Positions 1 through 6,135 of a stretch of 10,117 bases of DNA are shown piece after piece (within the stretch, counting starts at the first letter, position 1; every line of letters begins with the position of its first letter). This DNA comes from Caulobacteraceae bacterium (lineage in GTDB: Bacteria > Pseudomonadota > Alphaproteobacteria > Caulobacterales > Caulobacteraceae), in NCBI GenBank assembly GCA_947484535.1, contig CANKPO010000026.1, positions 1 to 10,117 on the forward strand, given 5' to 3'. Below the pieces are notes generated by a model. The model saw nothing but the letters and a program-made list of their open reading frames with translations, was not told the origin of the DNA and did no database searches. Made by a program: the position numbers and the translations under genes.

Positions 1-1334
1 CACCGACTTGGCAGGCGCGGTTTGCCAGGGCCAATGCCGAGGCGACATTGGCGGCGGGTGACGTTGATGGCGCGCGAACGCTCCTGCGCGGAGCCCAGAT
101 TTCCGGCGTCGATATGGTCGAGAGGCTTAAAACCTTACTGGTTCAGGCCCAGATTTTCGAAGCGGCGGGGGATGCGCCGAGAGCTATGCGCATGTTCGAC
201 GCCCTTTCGCGCGCGCGGACCGAAGAGGTTAGCTCGCCAGCCCTGCTCAATGCGACGCGGATCAAGCTTGACCAAGGGATTATAACGCCGCCAACGGCTG
301 CGGGCATCTATGATGGCCTTCGGTATCGCTGGCGCGGCGATGCCAATGAATTGAAAACCATCCGCACCTTGGGTGAACTCTATATTAGTCTGGGGCGCTA
401 CAGAGAGGCGCTGGATGTGCTGCGCTCGGCGGGCAACCGTCAGCCCGATATGCCGGATTCTCAGGCCATTCAGAGCCAGTTGAGCAATGCCTTTCGGGCG
501 CTGTTCCTCGATGGTGATGCCGATGGATTGGAGCCCGTTCAAGCGCTCGCCCTGTTCTACGACTTTAAAGAATTGACCCCGATGGGTGCCGATGGCGACC
601 TGATGGTGCGCCGCCTTGCCCGGCGCTTGGTCGATGTCGATCTGTTGGATCAGGCCGCTGAGCTGTTGAAGTACCAAGCCGATGAGCGTCTAGATGGTGT
701 GCCGCGTGCGGTCGTCGCCACCGATCTGGCGCTGATCAATCTGATGAACCGCAAGCCTGAGCAGGCCCTTGCGGCGATCAACAGTTCGCGTACGACTGTC
801 TTGCCAAGCTCGTTGAACGCCGAGCGCCGGATCATCGAGGCCAAGGCTTTGGTCGCCGTCGGTCGAATGGATCAAGCGTTAGAAATTCTGGAAAATGACA
901 AGAGTGCGGACGCCAGCGAAGTGCGCGGTGATGTCGCTTGGCGACAACGGGCATGGCCGCAGGTCGGACCCGTCTTTGAAAGAAGTCTTGGGGAGCGTTG
1001 GAGGACGACCGCGACGCCCTTGACCGACGAGGATGAGACACGGCTGCTGCGTGCCGCAATTGGCTATAGTCTGGCGGGAGACGATGTGTCTCTGGCGCGA
1101 TTGAACCAGCGCTTCACGCCTTTTGTGAATGGATCCAAGCAGGCCGATGCTCTCAGGGTCGCTCTGGTCGGCCTCGATGGCGACACCACGACGGCTGATT
1201 TTGCTCAGAAGGTTTCTGACAATGAGATCTTCGCCGGCTGGGTCGATAAGATGAAGCAGCGGTTCCGGGATCGCGCTCCGCCCCTGACGTCGAGAAACGC
1301 CAGAGCGGCGGCCCCAGCACGTCCCGCCGCCTAG
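1..1334 (+). CDS. TPR-like helical-repeat protein, 5' truncated by the window
   Basis: The reading frame is open from base 3 (first whole codon) to a TAG at 1332-1334, giving about 443 visible residues. The true start lies to the left. The sequence is mostly helical and rich in Ala, Leu and Arg, with TPR-like pairs such as ARANAEATLAAGDVDGARTL, AQIFEAAGDAPRAMRMFDAL and LGELYISLGRYREALDVL, plus later units (LLDQAAELLKYQA, ALVAVGRMDQALEILEND). The small-residue/Gly turn and A..A...F/L spacing are typical of tetratricopeptide repeats, which act as protein-protein docking surfaces. No catalytic motif and no membrane segment are visible in this part. The C-terminus is basic and Ala/Pro-rich (RNARAAAPARPAA), probably disordered. 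It points towards fliP and ends one base from the fliP stop. Its place beside flagellar genes suggests, but does not show, a flagellar or motility role. I do not recognise a named gene. Confidence 0.8.
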   Translation, partial: PTWQARFARANAEATLAAGDVDGARTLLRGAQISGVDMVERLKTLLVQAQIFEAAGDAPRAMRMFDALSRARTEEVSSPALLNATRIKLDQGIITPPTAAGIYDGLRYRWRGDANELKTIRTLGELYISLGRYREALDVLRSAGNRQPDMPDSQAIQSQLSNAFRALFLDGDADGLEPVQALALFYDFKELTPMGADGDLMVRRLARRLVDVDLLDQAAELLKYQADERLDGVPRAVVATDLALINLMNRKPEQALAAINSSRTTVLPSSLNAERRIIEAKALVAVGRMDQALEILENDKSADASEVRGDVAWRQRAWPQVGPVFERSLGERWRTTATPLTDEDETRLLRAAIGYSLAGDDVSLARLNQRFTPFVNGSKQADALRVALVGLDGDTTTADFAQKVSDNEIFAGWVDKMKQRFRDRAPPLTSRNARAAAPARPAA

Positions 1335-1335
1335 C

Positions 1336-2118
1336 CTATCCTGGAGGCGGTATTCGTCCCTGATTGAAGCTCTCGACCAGGGAGCCGCAGACCAGTCCCC
1401 AGCCGTCAACCAGCACGAAGAAGATCAGCTTGAACGGCAGCGATACGACCGCTGGCGGCAACATCATCATGCCCATACTCATCAAGATGCTGGCCACCAC
1501 CAGATCGATGACCAAGAACGGAATGAACAGCAAGAAGCCGATCTCGAAGGCGCGCTTCAACTCGCTGATCATGAAGGCGGGGGTCAGAACGTGCAGAGGC
1601 GTATCGGCGCGGGTCTCAGGCTTGTCGATCTTGGACAGGCGAATGAATAGGCCAAGGTCCTTATCGTCGACCTGACCGAGCATGAAGGTCTTGACCGGGG
1701 TCGCTGAGGCGTCAAACGCATCGGGCAGGGACATCTGCTGGTCCATCAACGGCTTGATGCCAGCCTCGTAAGAGGCCTCAAAGGTGGGGGCCATAACAAT
1801 GGCGGTCAGGAATAGCGCCAAGCTGACAATCACGGCATTGGGCGGGCTCTGCTGCAGGCCAATGGCCGTACGCAGGAGCGACAGAACCACAACAATTCGC
1901 ACAAAGGCTGTGGTCATGATCACGATGGATGGGGCCAGCGACAGGACGGTCATAAGACCGATCAACTGCACCACGCGCTCGGTCAGACCTGCGCCACTAC
2001 CCAGATTGATGTTCAAGGCCTGAGCGGCGGCGATAGCGGGCGCAGCCATCGAAACGAGCGTGGTGAGGAGCGCGATGAGGCCAATGCGCTGAAGGCTGAA
2101 GCTGGAATCGGGACGCAT
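1336..2118 (-). CDS. fliP: Flagellar type III export gate protein FliP
   Basis: The protein has 260 residues, close to the usual 245-260 for FliP. FliP forms the pentameric core of the FliPQR export gate, through which rod, hook and filament subunits cross the inner membrane. An N-terminal cleavable signal peptide is visible (residues about 1-33, hydrophobic LIALLTTLVSMAAPAIAAAQ). It is followed by the family hallmark stretch with MTTAFVRIVVVLSLLRTA and QSPPNAVIVSLALFLT, then a periplasmic loop, then the C-terminal membrane segments around FLLFIPFLVIDLVVASILMS and MGMMMLPPAVVSLPFKLIFF. The ATG overlaps the fliO stop by one base (TGATG), implying translational coupling. The stop (TAG, complement of 1336-1338) is one base from the end of the convergent TPR gene. 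The gene lies on the opposite strand from fliQ-fliR, unlike the common fliPQR order. Identity is very secure. Confidence 0.97.
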   Translation of the reverse strand: MRPDSSFSLQRIGLIALLTTLVSMAAPAIAAAQALNINLGSGAGLTERVVQLIGLMTVLSLAPSIVIMTTAFVRIVVVLSLLRTAIGLQQSPPNAVIVSLALFLTAIVMAPTFEASYEAGIKPLMDQQMSLPDAFDASATPVKTFMLGQVDDKDLGLFIRLSKIDKPETRADTPLHVLTPAFMISELKRAFEIGFLLFIPFLVIDLVVASILMSMGMMMLPPAVVSLPFKLIFFVLVDGWGLVCGSLVESFNQGRIPPPG

Positions 2119-2426
2119 CAGGCCGCGGGCTCCGTTTGGTCAGGCGTGGAAGGGGGCAGGGGGGCAGGTCCTGTCGGATGCTCTATCAAGATCTTGCCGT
2201 CGCCGAGCAGCAGGAGCTTTTCTTCTTGATCGACACGGATCAGGACAAGGCGACGTGTGGGATCAAGCATCAGGCTCTCGATTACCGCCAACCGCTTTGG
2301 CGCGGACTTGATCGATTGCAGCCGAGCCAAGGCGTCGGGACCAAACCGGCGCATGCCGACGGCCACAAGGCCCAGCAGGGCCAGCGTCACGCCGAGGGCC
2401 AGCAACATACGGATGAACTCAACCAT
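2118..2426 (-). CDS. fliO: FliO-family flagellar export assembly protein
   Basis: This is a small protein of 102 residues with one N-terminal transmembrane helix (about residues 5-24, RMLLALGVTLALLGLVAVGM). A short basic segment and a compact cytoplasmic domain follow, with the FliO-like pattern of a basic residue-rich stretch then LAVIESLMLDPTRRLVLIRV and EEKLLLLGDGKILIEHP. The tail is Pro-rich and acidic. FliO is a poorly conserved membrane chaperone that helps FliP assemble into the export gate. The call rests on this domain pattern and on direct coupling to fliP (1-base TGATG overlap). The ATG at 2426 has only a weak AGG about nine bases upstream on the minus strand. A CtrA box and two small inverted repeats lie upstream in the shared fliO/flgB intergenic region, and the gene is probably transcribed together with fliP. 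Confidence 0.87.
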   Translation of the reverse strand: MVEFIRMLLALGVTLALLGLVAVGMRRFGPDALARLQSIKSAPKRLAVIESLMLDPTRRLVLIRVDQEEKLLLLGDGKILIEHPTGPAPLPPSTPDQTEPAA

Positions 2427-2455
2427 GGACTTGACCTGATCCGACGTGATGAATC

Positions 2456-2480
2456 GGCCACGAATGGCCTAGGGGCTAGG
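2456..2480. repeat. Two overlapping small inverted repeats in the fliO-flgB intergenic region
   Basis: GGCCA-CGAA-TGGCC (2456-2469) and CCTAG-GGG-CTAGG (2468-2480) are both perfect 5-bp inverted repeats, and they share bases 2468-2469. Read on the minus strand (fliO direction), the first would give a stem with a UUCG loop. They lie 30-54 bp upstream of the fliO start, between it and the CtrA box, so they fall in or near the likely fliO leader. They could be a protein-binding site or alternative RNA hairpins. They are short enough that chance remains a real explanation. Confidence 0.35.
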
Positions 2481-2496
2481 ATTTGAACCAAGCTGA

Positions 2497-2512
2497 TTAA
2501 CGCCTGATTAAC
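2497..2512. promoter_or_regulatory. Predicted CtrA-binding box between fliO and flgB
   Basis: TTAA-CGCCTGA-TTAAC is an exact match to the full CtrA consensus (TTAA, seven bases, TTAAC). In Caulobacterales phosphorylated CtrA binds such sites, often overlapping the -35 region of early flagellar promoters. The site is 22 bp upstream of the flgB ATG and about 70 bp upstream of the fliO ATG. A box at the -35 position reading rightward would put the transcript start at or past the flgB ATG. Reading leftward leaves about 45-50 bases of leader for fliO, so fliO-fliP is the easier fit. It may serve both directions. The motif is seen directly; binding is inferred. Confidence 0.75.
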
Positions 2513-2534
2513 CCTGTTCGTTCATCTTTTGCCA

Positions 2535-2969
2535 ATGGACATCAACGGAATTCCCTTATTTTCGACATTAAAGAGCCGCTTGGGATATCTGTCCCAGCGT
2601 CAGACTTTGATTTCGCAAAATGTCGCGAACATCAATTCGCCGGGATTTGTCGGAAAAGATCTGAAACCCTTTGTAATTCCAGATAAAAGTTCGACCGCTG
2701 GCCGTCTTCAGTTGACCGGGCCCAGTGCAGCCGTTGGACCGGCTCGAACCAATGCCAGTCACATGCAGGGCACGGTTCCGAGCACGGGAGGTCAGGGCAA
2801 GCCTCAGAATGCCCCTGATTCTGAAACCCGACTCGATGGCAACAAGGTCGTGTTGGAAGAACAGATGATGAAGATGACCGATGCGCGCATGAACTATGAC
2901 GCTGCGGTGACCTTCTATCAAAAGTCGCTTGGGCTGTTGCGGATGGCGGCCAAGGCGCCGGGACGTTGA
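2535..2969 (+). CDS. flgB: Flagellar proximal rod protein FlgB
   Basis: FlgB is one of the proximal rod subunits exported through the flagellar type III gate. It sits between the MS-ring/FliE and the rest of the rod. The protein is 144 residues if it starts at ATG 2535, which is preferred over the in-frame TTG two codons earlier because family members begin close to the IPLFSTLKSRLGYLSQRQ segment. The rod signature near the N-terminus is QNVANINSPGFVGKDLKPF, a slightly unusual version of the common ANxxTPGYxxRD form. A Gly/Pro/Ser-rich middle follows, then a C-terminal coiled segment (MTDARMNYDAAVTFYQKSL) that packs against the N-terminal helix. No clear Shine-Dalgarno sequence is seen. The first ~200 bases look more AT-rich than neighbouring genes. 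It heads flgB-flgC-fliE, and its stop is 20 bases before the flgC start. Confidence 0.95.
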   Translation: MDINGIPLFSTLKSRLGYLSQRQTLISQNVANINSPGFVGKDLKPFVIPDKSSTAGRLQLTGPSAAVGPARTNASHMQGTVPSTGGQGKPQNAPDSETRLDGNKVVLEEQMMKMTDARMNYDAAVTFYQKSLGLLRMAAKAPGR

Positions 2970-2989
2970 TGGGTAGGAGCGCTTAATCT

Positions 2990-3421
2990 ATGGCAGATCC
3001 CAAATTTCCTTTGACCTCGACCGGCGCGGCGATGGCCGTGGCGACCTCTGCCTTGCGTGCCCAGCAGGCGCGGATGCGGATCATCGCTGAGAACCTGGCC
3101 AATGCTGACTCGACGTCCAAGACGGCGGGGGGCGATCCCTATCAACGCCAGATACCCATCTTTCAGCCTCAGCGCCTCGCCAACGGTGTTCAGGGCGTGC
3201 AGATGAGTAAGGTTGAGCCGGATAGAAGAGACTTTAAGTCCGAATATGATCCGAGCCATCCCTCAGCCGATGCCAAGGGCTATGTCAAAATGCCGAACGT
3301 CGACTCCCTGGTTGAGGCCATGGATATGCGTGAGGCCCAGCGTGCCTATGAAGCCAATCTTAATGTGATCGAAACGGCGCGGGCGATGCAGTCACGCACG
3401 CTCGATCTGCTACGCAAATAG
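2990..3421 (+). CDS. flgC: Flagellar proximal rod protein FlgC
   Basis: This is a proximal rod subunit that polymerises next to FlgB. It has 143 residues, normal for the family. The N-terminal helix and rod signature are seen at about residues 15-45 (MRIIAENLANADSTSKTAGG, then DPYQRQIPIFQ). The C-terminal flagellar-rod helix carries VDSLVEAMDMREAQRAYEAN and LNVIETARAMQSRTLDLLRK, which is strongly conserved across FlgC proteins. The ATG at 2990 has a good ribosome-binding sequence (AGGAG at 2975-2979, ten bases upstream). It follows flgB by 20 bases and precedes fliE by 14, so the three are one operon. The stop is TAG. Confidence 0.97.
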   Translation: MADPKFPLTSTGAAMAVATSALRAQQARMRIIAENLANADSTSKTAGGDPYQRQIPIFQPQRLANGVQGVQMSKVEPDRRDFKSEYDPSHPSADAKGYVKMPNVDSLVEAMDMREAQRAYEANLNVIETARAMQSRTLDLLRK

Positions 3422-3435
3422 ACGAGGACAGATAG

Positions 3436-3759
3436 ATGGTCGCTCCCCTAATTGCTGCAAAGGCCTATGCGGCCGCTCAATCCCAAGCGGGAAAAGGCTT
3501 GGGCGGAATGGGCGGCGATGCCGCGGCTGGCCTCGCGGGCGGCGGCGGGTTTGGTGATCTGGTTAAGAATGCCATGAACGAGGTGATGGAGACCTCTCGT
3601 TATGCTGAAACCCAGATGAAGGCGCAGGTCCAAGGCAAGGCGGAGCTGCTGGACGTCGTCACCGCCATCTCCTCAGCGGAAGCGAGCTTGGAGACCGTGA
3701 TGGCCGTTCGCGATCAGGTCATCTCTGCCTATCAAGAAATCATGCGGATGCCGATCTAA
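3436..3759 (+). CDS. fliE: Flagellar hook-basal body junction protein FliE
   Basis: The protein has 107 residues, the usual FliE size. FliE joins the MS-ring and export gate to the FlgB rod layer and is the first substrate exported. The N-terminal part is Ala/Gly-rich (a flexible glycine stretch at about residues 19-40). The conserved C-terminal half contains [20 protein letters not shown] and [20 protein letters not shown], ending in IMRMPI, the classic FliE ending. The ATG at 3436 has GAGGA at 3424-3428, seven bases upstream. It is the last gene of flgB-flgC-fliE. Its TAA at 3757-3759 is followed by only a 4-bp GC hairpin (CGCC-TTTC-GGCG) without a T-run, so transcription may partly continue into fliQ. 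Confidence 0.96.
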   Translation: MVAPLIAAKAYAAAQSQAGKGLGGMGGDAAAGLAGGGGFGDLVKNAMNEVMETSRYAETQMKAQVQGKAELLDVVTAISSAEASLETVMAVRDQVISAYQEIMRMPI

Positions 3760-3789
3760 CGCCTTTCGGCGCAAAGGTTTGGCGCGATG

Positions 3790-3805
3790 TTGACAGTCTA
3801 TTAAC
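3790..3805 (+). promoter_or_regulatory. Predicted CtrA-binding box upstream of fliQ
   Basis: TTGA-CAGTCTA-TTAAC matches the CtrA consensus TTAA-N7-TTAAC with a single mismatch in the left half-site. It lies in the 112-bp fliE-fliQ gap, 66 bases before the preferred fliQ ATG, leaving room for a -10 element around 3824-3829 and a short leader. In Caulobacter crescentus the fliQ-fliR promoter is a known early (class II) flagellar promoter activated by CtrA, so the placement agrees. The start of the left half also resembles a -35 TTGACA. Binding itself is inferred. Confidence 0.68.
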
Positions 3806-3871
3806 CCCGTTTGGCCCGAGCCTGACTAGGGGTAAGATAGGACTGGTTTAATGAGTCGAAAGGTCACCTCT

Positions 3872-4135
3872 ATGAATGGCAATGAAGTGATCGATGTGGC
3901 ACGCGATGCCATCTGGCTGGCGATTGGCATGTCGGCACCGATCATGATTGTCGGCCTGGTGGTCGGTATCGCCATCGGCCTGTTTCAGGCCCTGACTCAG
4001 ATTCAAGAAGCAACCCTCGTCTTTGCCCCTAAAATCTTGGCGATCTTTGTCGCCATGCTACTGTTCTTGCCGTTCATGGGCGCGTTGATGGGTGACTTCA
4101 TGCGCAAGATCGCCGCCAGAATCGCCGGGATGTAG
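3872..4135 (+). CDS. fliQ: Flagellar type III export gate protein FliQ
   Basis: FliQ is a small hairpin membrane protein that wraps around the FliP-FliR cone in the export gate. With the start at ATG 3872 it is 87 residues, the normal family length. It has two transmembrane helices (about 15-38 and 50-74) joined by the hallmark loop GLFQALTQIQEATLVFAPKI. It ends in MGDFMRKIAARIAGM. An upstream in-frame ATG at 3851 would add seven residues (MSRKVTS). The shorter form is preferred because AAAGG lies eight bases before 3872 and family members begin with a short MxGxEV-type segment. The longer start also has a plausible AGGA, so the choice is not certain. It is the first gene of fliQ-fliR-flhB and is preceded by a CtrA-like box. 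Confidence 0.95.
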   Translation: MNGNEVIDVARDAIWLAIGMSAPIMIVGLVVGIAIGLFQALTQIQEATLVFAPKILAIFVAMLLFLPFMGALMGDFMRKIAARIAGM

Positions 4136-4138
4136 CGC

Positions 4139-4894
4139 TTGGAAAGCTACGCCACCGCCCAACAGGTCTATGTGGCCGGTCTGGTCTTTGCGCGCGTTGC
4201 GTCAATGATCATGCTGATGCCTGGGCTTGGTGAAGCATCGGTTTCGCCGCGTATCCGTCTGTCCTTTGCTCTTGTTACGGCTGTTTGCGTGGCCCCAATT
4301 GCTGCGCCGTACCTTCCGCCCCTATCGACCACGGTCGGAGGTCTGACGGGGCACATTCTGAAAGAGGTGATCGTCGGTCTCATGCTCGGCGCTATCCTGC
4401 GTCTGTTCATGTCGTCCTTGGCTACAGCCGGGGAAATCATCTCGATCCAGACCACCTTGGCCTTCGCCCAGACCGCCAATCCCTTGCAGGCTCAGCCGGG
4501 CACCTCGGTGACCTCGTTTTTGAGTGTGATGGGACTGACCCTGATCTTTGCGACCAATCTGCATCATCAGTTCCTGACGGCGATGGTCCATTCCTACAGC
4601 CTGTTCGAGCCGACCCGAGATGTTCCGATGGCCGATGCGGTAAAGCTGGCGATCAATACGGTCAGTCAGTCGATTGCCTTGGGCGTTCAGCTCGCGGCGC
4701 CGGTGATCGTCTTTTCTGTGGTGTTCAATATTGCCACAGGCCTGATTGGCAGGGTCATGCCACAGTTTCAAATCTTCTTTGTCGCCACGCCCCTGAGCGT
4801 CTTGATCGGCCTGTCCGTGCTCGCCTTAAGCATTAGCTTGATCGGGCTCGTGTGGATCTCGCGATATGAAGCCTTCCTGCACGTGTTTCTATAG
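4139..4894 (+). CDS. fliR: Flagellar type III export gate protein FliR (TTG start)
   Basis: FliR completes the FliP5-FliQ4-FliR1 export gate. It is 251 residues, typical for the family, and is very hydrophobic with about six membrane segments. The family pattern is clear: an N-terminal LVFARVASMIMLMPGLGEAS, then VSPRIRLSFAL, a middle EVIVGLMLGAILRLFMSSLA and GEIISIQTTLAFAQTANP. The C-terminal half has MPQFQIFFVATPLSVLIGLS. The start is taken as TTG at 4139, three bases after the fliQ stop. The next in-frame ATG is about 22 codons later and would remove the conserved N-terminus. A GGGA in the last fliQ codons is the likely ribosome-binding site, so translation is probably coupled to fliQ. The stop TAG is 12 bases before the flhB ATG. 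Confidence 0.94.
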   Translation: MESYATAQQVYVAGLVFARVASMIMLMPGLGEASVSPRIRLSFALVTAVCVAPIAAPYLPPLSTTVGGLTGHILKEVIVGLMLGAILRLFMSSLATAGEIISIQTTLAFAQTANPLQAQPGTSVTSFLSVMGLTLIFATNLHHQFLTAMVHSYSLFEPTRDVPMADAVKLAINTVSQSIALGVQLAAPVIVFSVVFNIATGLIGRVMPQFQIFFVATPLSVLIGLSVLALSISLIGLVWISRYEAFLHVFL

Positions 4895-4906
4895 GCGCGC
4901 GGCAGC

Positions 4907-5995
4907 ATGGCAGAGGATCCAGAGTCCCAAACAGAAGAACCAACCGACCGAAAACTTAGTCAGGCGCGGGAAAAGGGCGATGTCGTCAAATCGATGGACA
5001 TTCCCCAAGCTGCAACCCTCGCAGCCATAACGGCAACCATCGCTTGGGCAGGCGGTTGGATGATGCAGTCCATCGCCACCTCCATGCTGCCCTTCTTGGC
5101 CCATCCCGACCAGATGGATCTGAGCAGTCACGGCACGATCAACATCATGAAAACGGCGGTGGGGTCGATGCTACCGGTCTTGGGTGTCATCTTTGCCGTG
5201 ACAGTGGTCGCCGGGGTCACGGGAAACATCGCCCAGACAGGCTTCATGTTTACGCCGTCCAAGATGTTTGAAGGCGGCCTGTCCAAACTCAATCCGCTCG
5301 AAGGGTTCAAGCGTCTGTTTGGGGCGGATGCCCTTATCCAGTTCGTTAAGTCGTTCGTGAAGGTCATCATCTTGGCGATCATCGCCTGGTGGATCTTACA
5401 GCCCCACGCCATGCAGATGACGCAACTGGCAGAGTTGGCACCGGCCGCCATCATTCCCCTAACCTGGGACATCCTGCAGGGGCTGCTCTATGCGGTGCTG
5501 ATCATGTTGACCTTTGGGGCCGGGATCGATTGGTTCATCCAGCGCCAGCGGTTCATGAAGCGCATGCGGATGAGCAAGCAGGAGGTCAAGGACGAGAATA
5601 AGCAGTCCGAAGGTGACCCCCAGGTCAAGGCCCGCCTGCGTCAGATCCGGATGCAGCGCGCGCGCCGCCGGATGATGTCGGACGTGGCCAAGGCGACCGT
5701 TGTGGTCATGAACCCGACCCACTATGCCGTCGCCCTACGTTATGAGCCCGGTGTAACCGCTGTTCCGATGTGCGTGGCCAAGGGTATGGACCTGCTGGCC
5801 TTGAAAATCCGTGAGGTTGCCGAGGAGGCGGGTGTGCCAGTCATCGAGGACCCGCCTCTGGCCCGCGCACTGTTCGCCACGGTCGAGATTGATGAGACCA
5901 TCCCCAAGGAACAGTATGAGGCAGTGGCCAAGGTCATCGGCTTCATTATGGGCAAGAAGCAGGCCCGCAGTCGCGCCCGCACCTCGCCGCGCTAA
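4907..5995 (+). CDS. flhB: Flagellar export switch protein FlhB
   Basis: FlhB wraps the export gate and switches secretion from rod/hook to filament substrates after self-cleavage. It has 362 residues, a usual length. An acidic N-terminus typical of the family (DPESQTEEPTDRKLSQAREK) is followed by about four membrane segments (near 35-57, 80-110, 145-165 and 185-212), including FEGGLSKLNPLEGFKRLFG between segments. The cytoplasmic linker carries RMRMSKQEVKDENKQSEGDP. The autocleavage motif NPTH is intact with Asn at residue 269 (codon 5711-5713). The downstream cleaved domain has YEPGVTAVPMCVAKGMDLLA and ends with a short basic tail (KKQARSRARTSPR). It is the last flagellar gene of fliQ-fliR-flhB. 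Its ribosome-binding site is weak. No terminator is seen in the 140 bases before cckA. Confidence 0.97.
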   Translation: MAEDPESQTEEPTDRKLSQAREKGDVVKSMDIPQAATLAAITATIAWAGGWMMQSIATSMLPFLAHPDQMDLSSHGTINIMKTAVGSMLPVLGVIFAVTVVAGVTGNIAQTGFMFTPSKMFEGGLSKLNPLEGFKRLFGADALIQFVKSFVKVIILAIIAWWILQPHAMQMTQLAELAPAAIIPLTWDILQGLLYAVLIMLTFGAGIDWFIQRQRFMKRMRMSKQEVKDENKQSEGDPQVKARLRQIRMQRARRRMMSDVAKATVVVMNPTHYAVALRYEPGVTAVPMCVAKGMDLLALKIREVAEEAGVPVIEDPPLARALFATVEIDETIPKEQYEAVAKVIGFIMGKKQARSRARTSPR

Positions 5996-6041
5996 GTCGC
6001 ATCTTATCCGTCGGTCTTAATCAGATGACTACGCACTGGGC

Positions 6042-6060
6042 CTATCTATTTCGAAGATAG
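6042..6060. repeat. Small inverted repeat in the flhB-cckA gap
   Basis: CTATCT-ATTTCGA-AGATAG is a perfect 6-bp inverted repeat with a seven-base loop, in the 140-bp gap between flhB (ends 5995) and cckA (starts 6136). It is AT-rich and not followed by a T-run, so it does not look like an intrinsic terminator. It could be an operator for the cckA promoter or chance. No convincing -35/-10 pair or CtrA box was found in this gap. Confidence 0.3.
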
Positions 6061-6135
6061 TCTAGAAAATGAGGGCTTGAATCCGTCAGCCACGCGCCTG
6101 AAGGATCGTTGCAGGCAGAAGGATAAGCGCTTTCG

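Noticed and set aside
135..677. 180-codon open frame on the minus strand inside the TPR gene
   Set aside because: It lies wholly antisense to a convincing repeat protein, lacks a recognisable domain and has a composition expected of a shadow frame.
1364..1675. Plus-strand open frame opposite fliP
   Set aside because: It is antisense to the strongly conserved fliP sequence and has no family features.
2427..2534. Sigma-54 promoter for flgB
   Set aside because: No GG-N10-GC pair with TGGCAC/TTGC character was found on the plus strand in this gap.
3760..3771. CGCC-TTTC-GGCG after fliE as a terminator
   Set aside because: The stem is only four base pairs and no T-run follows; too weak to list.
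6017..6031. TTAA-TCAGATG-ACTA upstream of cckA as a CtrA box
   Set aside because: Only the left half-site matches; the right half agrees at two of four positions, so it is not above chance.
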